From: Sipunculus nudus
Lineage: Eukaryota > Annelida > Sipuncula > Golfingiida > Sipunculidae
Reading direction: 5' to 3'
Length of the DNA: 64,000 bases
Assembly (NCBI GenBank): GCA_026874595.1
Contig: CM049308.1
Coordinates: forward strand, 75,687,124 to 75,751,123
In this document: in pieces, positions 48,134 to 60,400 of the stretch
How positions within the stretch are numbered: position 1 is the stretch's first letter
How the letters are laid out: every line of letters begins with the position of its first letter
Position numbers and translations under genes: made by a program
The notes under the pieces: model-generated
Seen by the model: only the letters and a program-made list of their open reading frames with translations
Database searches by the model: none
Told to the model about the DNA's origin: nothing

Positions 48134-48346
48134 CTGTCATTGGGGAGCTACTATCCGTGATAGGAACGAATTTGTGAAGAGAGTCCCGGGAGCCCCCTGA
48201 AAAAGTTGAGACAGTCCCTGGGACGTGTGTGGCGTCACAACCAGAACCCCGGTTGTGTGTGCACGTGATTCCAGCAAGGCAGACGGGGTGATCTGATCAA
48301 GCGAGGGGGTGGAATCCTCTTCAGATAACAATGTCTGAGACACCAT
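48134..48346 (-). CDS. open frame of 69 codons, possible exon
   Basis: Starts at an ATG (48346) and stops near 48137-48134. The predicted peptide (MVSQTLLSEEDSTPSLDQIT...) has balanced composition and CpG-rich codons unlike the AT-rich surroundings. No splice partner, family or repeat copy was recognised. It may be a fragment of an unrecognised element. Confidence 0.25.
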
Positions 48347-49020
48347 AAAGCGGCGAATTTAGATCTGCAGATGTTTTGGCAACTTTGACATTAGAATCAT
48401 GTTATTTTGAGCCATTTAGTAAGAAAAAGAAGGCAGTCGGTGACAGCGGCCGCTGCAAGCCAACAGGTTTGGTTCCAGTGACAAAGTGACAGGCTGTTCA
48501 AATCGATGATGAAGTCCGTGGGAATTTTAAGGGATATTGTGGTAATCATTATCAAAATAATGAGATAATTCAGTAATATAATATTTTAAGCAATAAAATG
48601 TAGAGATTCAGTATATATGCGGACACAATTCAAGTGATTCTTGAGTTGGTCAAGTTTGTTCAGACGCACACGACGCTTTGCAACAAAGTTTGTTGTTGTT
48701 TTAACAATGTTGTGACTGGTGCTGTGGTGGCATGTTTTTACTCGGTAAAAATCAGCTGCAATCAATTGGTTTTTGCCACAAGAATAAAGCACTGGCCCTT
48801 TCTTTTTATCATTATTTATTATTACATGCTTCATAATCAGAAATACAAAATTGATGTTTTGACATTTTTTTAACAGTAGCATTACTATATAAATTATTCG
48901 TTAATCGAGTTTTTATTTGGCAGGCCTTACCTTACAGTACCCTACACGGGGCTGGTTTTAAATGAAGCTTTATACGTACCACATTCATCCCGATGGAGGG
49001 TAATACTAATTTTATTTTAA

Positions 49021-49039
49021 GGACCCCCCCCCCCCCCCT
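49021..49039. repeat. C tract
   Basis: Near-pure C run in AT-rich sequence. Confidence 0.7.
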
Positions 49040-49239
49040 GACCCCCATCATCGTGGACAATAGTTCATACACTGGATTATTCATATATAATTAAACATAA
49101 ACAATCCTTCATTTTATAATTCAATTATTGAGCGGTAACATCAAGGGTGATGGTGCTATCTTAAACATATTTAACCAGCGTATAAGCCACATGTTTGTGT
49201 CAAATGTACGAGATTTCTTTTACAGAAGAGGTCAAACTG

Positions 49240-49640
49240 GATCTATTTTCATACTTCAGGACTGCCTAATATCAAAACTACTCATCTGGTTTTCTTCATA
49301 TTTACTATAAATATTCCTCTATATAATTCCTATGTACATGCCAGAAATTAAGTCTGTATTATATAATTTTAAAAAGTTATGGGCCCAAACATAATGGACT
49401 TTGTAAAAAAATCAGGGAAGATATTGGGTCAGTTAAGACCAAAAATGTTAAACCTAGGGACTTTTTTTTAAGTTCTACAACTTTAGTTAATCGAAATTTA
49501 ATTGTATACCAAAAATTAGATCAAAATCTGTTTTTTTTTTTTTAATTTGCTAAAATAGAAATTTGGTACCTTAAATTTTGCCCAAGTTTGACCATGGCAT
49601 GTTTCTTTCTTGTAAGTACATTTGATTTACTTTTCACAGT
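49240..49640 (+). repeat. dispersed repeat family B, 3' part
   Basis: Matches 62070-62450: TTCAGGACTGCCTAATATCA, then ACATGCCAGAAATTAA, GTTATGGGC, TTGGACTTTGTAAAAAATCA-type sequence and TTTTGCCCAAGTTTGACCAT. This is the distal half of the family. Confidence 0.75.
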
Positions 49641-49958
49641 CAGTATATATATATATAGATTTAATCTGTTACTGCTCAACTACATAATTAAAACAAAAAA
49701 TTACATCTGTCAAAATGAAATCTTACAGACCTACATACAACAATGGTGATACAATTATATCTGTCACATTTAGCTTAGCGCTGTGACCCATGGGTCCCTT
49801 GTTTGCCTTTTGGGGGAAATTCAACTGCACTGCAGGTGTGCAGCTTTCAGTTTCACCTGTTAAGTTATATCTCAATATCTGTTTACTATTACTAAGTTTT
49901 GGTGATATAAATATACAAGAATGATAATGTATTTAAATGGGATCTAATGATTTTATTA

Positions 49959-50808
49959 TAGTCTGTTCCGGCACCCCTGACCTGTCCACCTGTTTTTGGC
50001 CCAAGTATAGAATCCGGTCTTCATTTCCAAGATGGGTCTAAACTGACTGGATAGTCTCATATTAGTAGTAATCAACATAAGCCATGACATGCCTGATGAT
50101 ATGACATCGACATGTCTCTTACTTCTCCATTACATGATTCCTAAACATCATTACGTCCGTCTGTATACACCCATAACCTTGTCCATGTAGACTGGATTCT
50201 ATACTCACTCCCTGTTTTGTAGCGATTGTTTTTTTTTTTGCGTTTCAAAGTACACTAAAACTTTTTGACCTTAGGACAGAAAGAGGAAAGCGTAATTAAC
50301 TACTATGGAAATAATAGCCTACCTTACGTCATTTTCCTGTAAACAATTTAAAACCATTTTATAAGTAACTAGTCTATTCTGTAGTGACATCTTGCCACTA
50401 ATCTGTGAAATGGTCATATCAAGGAATAGTGATGACGTCATAATAGACCTGACATACTAAAGAGGCACCAACATTCAGGGGACCAATAATCAAAAGCTGC
50501 CAACCCCTGTTTACAGTGCGACTTGTATTCTCTGCATGAACGCGCTTCACTGTTATGTCACATTACTTTATATCCATATCCAAGGAGGATAAACAATGGC
50601 CAATTATTAAGGATGCCATGAAACATGGATATATGTGAGACATGTCAATCTGGCCATAAGGTAAATAATATTTATATCGTGAGTAGGTAAGGTACGAAAA
50701 ATTACGCTTTTGCCTCTTAATGCCATTGGTGCAAATTTTTTATGGCAAGTTTGTCTTATGTAGAGATAATCGCGAAAAATCAGGTGGAAAGGGTGTGTTG
50801 AACGGACT
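49959..50808. mobile_element. TIR element, copy 2, carrying a nested insertion
   Basis: Same family as 47231-47848: the left end GTCTGTTCCGGCACCCCTGA and the right end ending GAACGGACT are inverted, and the interior from about 50265 to 50790 matches copy 1 nearly base for base. The left arm is interrupted by about 215 bp. The right flanking TA is lost or mutated. Confidence 0.75.
49997..50211. mobile_element. nested inverted-repeat insertion
   Basis: AGTATAGAATCCGGTCT (50004-50020) is mirrored by AGACTGGATTCTATACT (50189-50205) with one mismatch. CTGTTTT occurs directly on both sides (49990-49996 and 50212-50218), consistent with a 7-bp target duplication. The segment is absent from copy 1 of the host element, which proves it is a later insertion. 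Confidence 0.7.
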
Positions 50809-51370
50809 GCAATAAGATATCTAGATTGTGCAAAAATGTGAATTTTTGAATTTCTAAAAATGTAAAATAACTTTCAAGCGAAACCAATAGGGGCTGTTCA
50901 CTCTGAATGTCTTATCAGTTGTCCTATCCCAAACCCCTTAAAGGTGCGATTCCTTTTACGCAGCCGTGGTACGGTCGCGGTTGCAGATAGTTGAAAATAT
51001 GATATTCTTATGTTCTTAAGGACTGATTCCTTTGATGCTGTTTCGGTCCGGTAGTTATCCGACCCATCAGCCAACAAAATTTTTGTCGGATCATGTAGCG
51101 ACTGATCCGACAAAAACATTAAAACGGATGGGGTCAGACAAGGAATCCCGCTGAATCATATATGTCACATAGGGTTTCTCAAGGATTATACTGTGTTTAT
51201 CAGTATATGCCAAGAGGAAAAACGATTTCTGTCTGAAAACATTGATTTAAATCATTGTGAATATGGGAAACATCTGTCAGTCATTCACTTGTGAGTGGTC
51301 AGCCCAATACATGTATCTATTTCAACTCAAGCCGCTGGTTTCCTATCTTTTACTGCAACTTACACAATGC

Positions 51371-51375
<5 letters not shown>

Positions 51376-51424
<49 letters not shown>
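51376..51424. repeat. AT microsatellite
   Basis: About 24 uninterrupted AT units. Confidence 0.9.
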
Positions 51425-51428
<4 letters not shown>

Positions 51429-52366
51429 TTTTAAATAAGAATTTGAAGCAAAAAACTGGCATCATTTGATAAATTGTCATCTGTTGAATGTGTCAATGCA
51501 GTATTGTGCCACTCTTTTGTAAAATAAGAATAAGTATGAATGTTTTGTACACCTGATAAGTGCTCTGCTTGATTGTGACTTTTACCACAAGGGGGCAGTG
51601 TCATAGCTGGCAAAAATGGCTGCCATGTCCGGCCATGAACCGAATATGATACCCATTTATCTTAATGTCATAAATTTATGATACAATATTGGATAGATAA
51701 ATCAACAAAAGATTATTTATCAATTGGTGTTACTTTTTATCTTCAAATATGATGTTAGGTGTGTGTTTCATAGTGTTTTGTCACAGGTACCCAAAACACC
51801 ACTGTTTTGGGAGTTCAGGGGGACCGTATACTAAATGATATATATGCATCAAACTGATTTTGCAACTGTCAAAATCCATTTATTATATACTATCATCAAA
51901 TGAGCAACACTTGTGTTAGGGTGTGTCAACAATGGAGGGCTTGATAATAACTTTTGAAATTACTTGCCTTTGTTTGCCTACATATATTTTTACTTGCCAT
52001 ACAGAAATCAGTGATTACAACCACAGACACAAAGTGTGTTCCACATGATAGTGTTTCATGTGCTGTGTTAGACATTAGTGGTGGAAGTTGGTTCCTTTTT
52101 CATAATCGATCATCGGTTTGAGCAAACCAATTGATGATCGATTATTAATCGGTTCAGACAAATATATGCAATTATCAAAGAAATATGCAATTATCTGTGA
52201 AACTGTACCTGCGTTTCCCCGGCAGGTATTCTCCTCTCGCGCACGAGTGTAACGATCCTTCTAAGTATAAAGACACATTCAGACTAATTGTAATGATAAA
52301 ATTAAGCGATAGGCAACGTCGGGTAATATCTTTCAATATGGGAATTTAGAGCATCTAAGAATGTTA

Positions 52367-52704
52367 GGCCCCTTTTCCATGCGCGAGTTTCCGTGCGCTG
52401 AATTGAGCTTTTCCATTTGCGCGGAAAGGCGCGCGTTTTCACAGAATCCCCCCTTCGAGTGACCTGTTTTCACAAGGTATTACCCGTCCCACAGCCTTCC
52501 TGGCATCATGTCAACCATGTGTCTGTTCAGTTTATGCAGGTTTACATTTAAAATTTTGTTATATTTGTGGGAACGTATAGTTTTTATTACGGTAGTGTGC
52601 TATTGACAGGAGGGCAGGGTTGTATATAGGCTATATATGAAAAGACTATTAACCACCGCAGTCGGTAATAAGATATTTAACACCCCCGCCGCACATATGT
52701 ATGT

Positions 52705-52772
<68 letters not shown>

Positions 52773-53090
52773 CATGCATTAAAGTAGACAAGCAGAACAG
52801 CAGTTAAGTATGATTTGTCGCCATGCATGATAGAGGCCTATGCTAAGGCGTCCTCAAGCAGACTGCTTTCGCGTCCTTGTACTCCACAAGCAGGCTCAGC
52901 TGCGCGCGTTTCCACGTGCATGGAAAAGGGTCACATGATTTGCACTGGTGCGATTTTCATTTTCACGATGTTCATTTCACTCGCGCGCAGAAACGCGCGG
53001 TTGAGCCTGCATGGAAAAGATATACGTGATTTAAACTTGCAGAATTTTTTTCAGGGCGCGGAAACGCGCGGCGCGCATGGGAAAGGGGCC
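52367..53090. mobile_element. PIF/Harbinger-like MITE nested in the hAT element
   Basis: GGCCCCTTTTCCATGCGCG at the left is mirrored at the right with one or two mismatches, flanked by TTA on both sides (52364-52366 and 53091-53093). TTA fits the TWA target site of PIF/Harbinger elements. It has the same end sequence family as 33947-34242. It contains GCGCGGAAACGCGCG words and a long AT microsatellite that inflates it to 724 bp. Confidence 0.8.
52709..52771. repeat. AT microsatellite inside the nested MITE
   Basis: About 31 uninterrupted AT units. Confidence 0.9.
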
Positions 53091-54478
53091 TTAGGCCTAA
53101 AGAGGGGCTGTTTTTCTAGCACATAAAGGCAGATTTTACGGGCCCTGGTGCGCTAGGGGCAGATCATCCAAAAGAAAATTGCAGACTAGTCCAAAAAACG
53201 TTCCAACCGAAATCTAAATACTTGACCGGCTGGGTAGCCCCAACAAAGTATTTTTTTAAGGACGACCTAAACAGTACCTGAAATTAGTTAAATAGATTAT
53301 TTCTAAGAGAATCTCGCAAAAATGGCATAGACCTTGAGAATTTATGGAGTATTTTAAGCCCATCCCGCCCATATTTTGCAATGTACATTTCCTTAGAAAA
53401 CTCTCCGCTAATTCTGCAGCTCCCTATGAGTTCACAGATAATAAGTTAATAAATCTCCCGCTCTCGCATCTACCGTGTCATACTCAGTTACATACGGACG
53501 TTATTTGGAACACAGACTCTTTATATGAAGCACGGAATGTGGTAAAATAGAAGAATACTTTTTGCCTATAACATAAAGGCATTCTGGAAAGAAATCATTA
53601 TTATGATGTAATCGATAGTTGCCTTTGGTAATTGAGCGCTTGAAAGTGGCAGGAAACCGACTGACTTTCGATAAAACTCGATGATCGGCCCATCACTATT
53701 AGACATTACACCTGTTCAGATGTTTGTTTGTTTATAATATTTCTCTGTATTCAGCTTAAGTATTTGTACAGATAAACATACAGGTAATTTTAGATGAAGA
53801 GCTACTATTAATCCAAGAAAGAAAAATGGTTAACTGATTTGATCAGATTATGGCCTTTAGGTAAATATTTATGTAGGACCAACTCACCCAGTCAGGCAAG
53901 TAGCTGACCCAGTTATGGCTCTGTAGTATATATGTTACAGTCAATCTGTAAAATTAGCCAATTTGAAAATTGCCAGAAATTTTCAGTCAACTTACAAATT
54001 GCCTGATTCACAGATTCAGTTTGTTTTGCTACTACTGTCCACTTATTTCTTTATGATTATTTTTTTAGCAACGTAAAATGCCAAAAAAGTTTGCATCAAT
54101 GACAGTAAGAGAAAAATGCATTATGTTTGGTATCATATGTACGTTTGCTATAAATGACATTCAATTTATTACCTTATTGACATATTGAATGTCTGTTTAT
54201 ATGTCTGTGGTTCATGTATTTGCTGGAGAGTAACCATTGTTTATTATTCAGGGAAGTGGTCAGTTCCTATGTGAAATGTGCAGGAGGTGAATGCAAGCAT
54301 CACTGTAAAACAGGGTCAGTAGCACTTAATCATGGGTCCATTAGTTATGGATGCCTGTTTTGTTTCTTTTTTTTTCTCATATTGTTTAAAATTATTATTT
54401 GCTTAACTTTGTTCTCTTCATTTCATTTTCACTTATGCAGTAATACGTATATTACATTTTACATATTACTTTTTTTTT

Positions 54479-54485
54479 AGGAGAG
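54479..54485 (+). other. KNTC1: acceptor and 5-nt leader that fix the KNTC1 start
   Basis: A T-rich tract and AG at 54479-54480 are followed by only GAGAG before the ATG, whose peptide aligns with the known KNTC1 N-terminus. The rest of the leader must come from an upstream non-coding exon. Confidence 0.8.
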
Positions 54486-57400
54486 ATGGATGTGTGGGAA
54501 GATTTAGAGATTGGTTTTGGGGGAAGTGAGACCGCTAATTTTGGACCCAGACAGGAGTCTGGTTCAGCTCTGTATCAAGTGGACACTCTGGCTACTATTT
54601 CACCAACAGGAGAGGTACTGTAACTCAATAAATATCTCATATCTATCAGTGTAAATCACGTTTTAGAAACACTCAGAAAATCTGTAAAGATTATATTTGA
54701 TTGGTAAATAAAAGTACAGAACCAACTGTAACCTGCTGCTAATAGCACATGTCAGGCCTGCCAAATCACACTTTTAATAAAGAGTCACTTTTTTTTAAGG
54801 AACACTTTTATAACTCTTTCTTTCAGTGAAAAGAAATTGATATATAATATTTCTCTCCTGCTACAACAGTCCATTTAGAACAAGAATGGGACACTTTGCA
54901 ATTTTTGTGTGTGCAAATGTCAAGCATGTGTCATAATGTGTAGAAAATGCCCTTATCTTCATGCAGGGGGATGTGCAATGTATATTTCTGACTTTTGGAG
55001 AAATACATATAAACTTACTTAGTATGGGAAGCACATTTTTATTCATTTTGTAATAAAAATTTGGGGAATTGCCACTAAATTTACTCTTAATATTTTTTTA
55101 TTTCAAAGAAGGCTACTCTTTCATACAAGAGCACATACTCTTTTTTTCCATTATTCACCTTTGGTGGGCCTGACATGTGGCTGTGTCCTGATAAGGCAAT
55201 GTTAATTAATATGAAAGAAAATTTATTGGATCATTGTCAGTGCAGTAAATTGAAAGCATGATGAAATTATATGTTGAATACATTGAATTAACATTTTGCA
55301 GACTTTTTTCTTTTTTATTCAACAGTTACGTCATATGATTTAAACTCTGCTTAAGCAAAGGGATGTACTACAATTTTTCATTGATTACTTTGAATTTTAG
55401 ACTGTGTCGTTCCATGAATATATACAAAATGGAAACCCTCAGTTTTTCCTAATGGCACCTTACACAAACAATTTATATATACATGTTATCCAGGTGAGCA
55501 AAAACCCAGTGATACAGTTGTGTTCTACTGAGGATCATGTGAGCGTGTGTGCTGAGACAAGGCTGACCCTGTTGGCTGAGGGCTGCCAACAGCATCTGGT
55601 GACACTGTCCCTGGGTAAGGTTTGACCAAACCCTTTAATACCTAAGTAAATGCAATCATGGATCAGTATAAAAATATATGTGTATATAAAAAGTGGATTG
55701 GGAAGCAGGAAACAACGTCTGGCAAAGAAACAACCAACTAGGCTTACAGAGTAAGAAATAGTATAAATTCCACAATATTTTAAGTTAAGGAACTCTATAT
55801 AGATGAAATGCATGTGGTTGGAAATTTTCTTGCATATGTCATGGTTCTAGCATTTTCAGTATTGGATATGCACACAAGGAAATATATATGCCTCAAGTAT
55901 CATTATGTATGTGATGTTTTGCTTGATGGCCTGGACAAATATTGGTTAAATGCTAAATGAATCAAATGCTTTTGATATTTATGATCTGAATATTCTAGCA
56001 AATGATCCCATTCCCATTCAAGGCTGTCATGTCTGTAAAACTGTTTGTATTTTGATTGAAAAAAAAGTATTCACAATATACATCTGCCTTGGTTACAGAA
56101 AACCATGTAATTGCCATGTGTCTGAGTCCTTGTGGCCAGTTCCTGGCCTGGGTGGAAGCTGACGGTACAATGCAGATTTTCCACATGGCATCACAGAAAC
56201 ATCTCTTTTCAAAGGTTGGTGCTGGCTTAGTAGTCTGTGTTCTGGGTGTGTGCAGGTCTTAAAAAAACTTTTAAAGTAACTTGTTTTTAAAAAAGTCAAA
56301 AGTCAGTTTCAAATTTTTTAGGGGCTGTAATCTGTAAAAACAATACATTTTCCCTTTCACTACTTAAAAAGTTGTAGTATTTCCTATTTTCCAAGTGCAG
56401 ATTTTGCAGTAATTAACTTAAGCTTTGTGTGGTTATCATTTTGCATATTTCTTTGTTTTCTTAAGACAGCTTAAGTTAAAACAAAATTGTGGTGTATCAA
56501 ATTGGACAGTATCAAATCTATATATGGTTCTTGGAAAATATGATGGTGGTCTTTGAAAGATCTCCATTCACAAGAAAGTGTACTGACTCTACCTATTACA
56601 AACACATCAGATCTGTTAAGCTTTGGTTATATATCAGATTAAAATGAGATGAAAATAAGATATAGCCTGTTTATATGTAGTCAGGTTTGCATCGCTGCTT
56701 TTTAACCAAAGGCTGTCTCAGCTGGAGGGAGAAGGGATATTGGAATTCACAGTGGGAGAAGTATACACCTAGTACAGGTATACCAATAATTTTGACATGT
56801 GATCTGTGACATCCTGGTTTTAGTGTGTACACAAAATGGCAGCCTCCATGAGTGGTTCTGAGAAACTGGGAGAATCAAACCTGTCAGGGGCATGGGGATG
56901 TAAAAAGAAAGTACCCCGAGGATGGCATCTGCTAAGCAAGAACCTGTCTTCAGAGAGAGTGTGGTGCCAAGGGGATGTGTATCAGCAAAGTTAAGAGTGA
57001 GATAAGGCATCTTTGGGACCACACCCAAATCCTTAAATTATAGTAGGATACTAATTATCTGTTAGTGTCAGTTAGCACGCAATGTTTTCATTTAATTTAT
57101 ATGAGTTAATTTATTAAATATTTATAAATTATTGTGACAGAGACTCACTGAAGAAGATCAGATTGATGCTGCATGTATGCTGATGGATTTTCAGGAAAGC
57201 CAGGTTGAAGGTGAGATGATCAGACCATGTGTTGTACATAAGGTCTCTTTCCAGTGTAAACAAATATTACCCACAGCACTCAAGTTTTGCAATAACTGTA
57301 TCTCTGTATTATTGCAAGAGGTTGTAAATTCTCACAAAAGAAATTATATCTTATTTCATAGATGCAAACTTATTTTACTAGTTACAGCATGTTATTGCAG

Positions 57401-60400
57401 TGTATATTGGCCTCCACATTGGTTAAAAAGTTCTCACAGGTAATTTCAGATTTGTTTGATTTTAAAGTTGGTTTTGGTTTGAAAAAAAAAGTTTTAAAAT
57501 AATGTATGTAGCACAAAGTACCTTACCATGATTATAATTGCTATCATAAATAATTTGTTATGTTTAATATTCCAGACGGTTACAACAACTTGTTGATTGG
57601 ATTGAATGGAAATATTTGGTGCTTCAGCAACATAGCTTTGAGCAAACTTGCAACAGGTAGAGTGATAAGGAGGATTGGACATATATCAGACACTCCCAGC
57701 TAAAACTGATTAAAACTCCCAGCTAAAACTGATTTTTAAAAGTGATATTTTCAGGTTGATTGATTAACTATATTTGTGTATTTTTCTTCCAAGATATTTC
57801 TGCTTTTCAGCAGCAACTGGTATATATTTTGACTTGAAACTGTAGTGCATTATTAATTTTTTTTTTTTATTTTGACTTAGACATTGGATATGGGGAATCA
57901 CTTCAATAAAAAAAATATTTATTCAGAAACAGCTGAACAATTTGATTTTATACAACATTATAATTCTGAAATATTATGACTTTTTTAAAATGATAAAATT
58001 AAATTTTTTAATATGTGATCTTGAAAAATTTTCTATCTATATTTGTATAAAAGATGTAGTCTACTGGTTTATGCATCAGGTTGTTGAGCTCATAGCCGTA
58101 TTAAGATTAATTTGGGCCCTGCTTGAAAAGCGAAGCCCCATATTGATCACTGTGTCAGTTCGTTCTTCCATCTGTCTGTCTGCCAAAGACGCTTTCTTTT
58201 GAGCACAGGTTCTCAATCAGAATACCTTTGGTTTTTCTTGTATTCACAGGGGTTATTGGTGCCTGTAATCTTGGGTATCCCATCCCTTTCGAATTACAGA
58301 CCTGCCCAAAATCAAATATGGCTGCTAAACCACATTTGGTGATTTTCTTTTGCATGTGTTATCTCAAAATATGCTTCCTCTTTCTCAAATTCAGAGGAAT
58401 GATGTGTGCCTGGGACCTGCCAAAAACCAAATATGGTCCCCAATGAAATCTGCAGCTCTTGAGCCCAATATAGTCTTTATGGCATTGACTTTTTGTACTA
58501 TTTCAAATGTTCTAATACTATTTTTTAATATTTTTGAATAAAATCCTTTGGGACATCACTGATAGGGTTAATGTTCTCTTAACAGAGAGTGGCAACTATA
58601 GACTATGGTTAATATCATATAAAATAAACATACATTTATTTCTTGTATTAAGCATACCATGACTGTGTAGGTAGATTACCATTGCTTTTACATTGTAGCA
58701 CTTGAGAAGAAGAACATAGGTCTGGCTAAGCAGGTTCAGGAAGACATGTCAGTCAGCGTTTTTGATGCCAGTACTGTCCATGACAGGACCGAAGCACTGT
58801 GCCTGCTGCAAAAGAGGCTTGGAGGCTGTCCAACTGTTATCACAGGAGTAGGTTTTTATATCTACAAGGCTAAAATACATATATTATGATACATTTATTC
58901 CCTTTGCTATCATGTTAACTGTAGCTGCATTTACATTTATGTACAAATTCTGGCCCATGCTTGCCAGCACAAGTGTTAGCTGTGGAGTATGAAGAACAGA
59001 TAGCTATTGTTATATTAACTTTCATAGGCATTACATTTTGAACATATTCATCTGTAATGTAACATTTATGGGAGATTTAGCTAAATGTCATTAATAATAT
59101 TTTTCGTAATTTTAAATAACAAAAAAAAATATTTTGCATACTGTTTGATTTATCCAGCTTTCTGTTAGACTTACCTTTCCCTAACATAAAAGAATTGGAT
59201 GAAGCATGTTTATGTGTGCTTACCCTCATCAGAATTCCATTATGTCACCTGATGAACTTTTTTTTTATCAGTCCCTGCTTTTCTGCAGCAATACTGCATA
59301 ATTAACATGTTCACCCGTGCCTGTTACCTTGCTTATATTCCCATTTTTGTGTCATATTTATTCTTATTTGGATTTAATTATTGTTTTCTGAAACTTAGCA
59401 TTTGCACACCATGTTTCTATTCACATTGTCCCACCCACAACTATTTAGTCAGACGGCATGATTTGAACTTTTGTGTTTTTCAATCAGCTTTAATAAGTAT
59501 ATTACATAATAATAAATTTGTATAATATTTGCATATGAATTTTATCTGTAACTTTAATATTTGTTTGTAGAGCTGATATATCTTGTTTATATTGTAGGGT
59601 TTTGGAGAGGAGATTTTGTGTGTCTGGGAGAAGAGTAATGAGGAAGATTCAAAATATGTTGCCATGGATACAGTTGGACCTCTGATGCTAGATGAAGGTA
59701 TTGTGAAACTTGCCATAAGTTTATATGAGTGTAATCTTCTCTTGTGTTTGGTATTTAAGGGACATCACCAATAAATTTTGCCTTAAACCATTGACCTTAA
59801 TAGCATTTATTGCAAATTGATCCCTCATATTTTGTTCACCACACTGAAAAATTATCAGTGTTCTTTTGATTGAAATAATGACAAAAGAGTCCTGTGTAAA
59901 GTATTTTTGCGAATGGATAAGATTTATGTAAAATCATTGCCTGCTATATGTAGAGCCCAGTTTTTTTCCGTTTTATAAAAAATTATTTTCCGTTTTAATA
60001 AAATCAAAATTCCGGAATTTTCCGTTTTATCTTTATATTTTATGTAATAAAATTGCTACATCTTCTTAAGAGTTAAAACTTTTAAATCCAGATGATTAAA
60101 TGGATTACGTGTTCAATAAGCTGTTTAAAATATTTTAAATTTAATTACTGCTAACATTGATGCCATAGTTACTTTACGTATATTTAAAATTATACCTGGT
60201 CCTTCGCATAAATGGTTATTCGTCAGGCCCACACGTAAGTAATCCAGCGCATGTGTTCACTGAATCGGCAAGACAGTTCTCTGCTCTGTAGTGTCTGCGT
60301 TTTACCGTCTATCATTTCAAACATTTGAAACAAGTATGGTAATATTATATTCAAAGCTATTTCGCCTCTGAGATGCTATGACATGCGGTAATGCGCAGTT

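Larger units (their letters stand above)
52076..53698. mobile_element. hAT element with perfect 8-bp target duplication
   Basis: The ends are TAGTGGTGG at the left and CCATCACTA at the right. Both are flanked by TTAGACAT (52068-52075 and 53699-53706), a perfect 8-bp direct repeat, the hAT hallmark. Subterminal regions carry ATCGATCATCG/CGATGATCG palindromes near both ends. A Harbinger-like MITE is nested inside; without it the element is about 0.9 kb. A 68-codon frame (53344-53550) lies in the right part without recognised transposase similarity. Confidence 0.85.

Noticed and set aside
55401-55493. Longer 5' version of KNTC1 exon 2, from the acceptor at 55400
   Set aside because: Open and in phase, but it adds 31 residues absent from the family; the acceptor at 55493 gives NPVIQLCS directly after exon 1, as in other animals. 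An alternative isoform cannot be excluded.
56750-57020. Open frames in KNTC1 intron 3
   Set aside because: KNTC1 joins perfectly without them and no residues are missing at this point; likely a repeat fragment.
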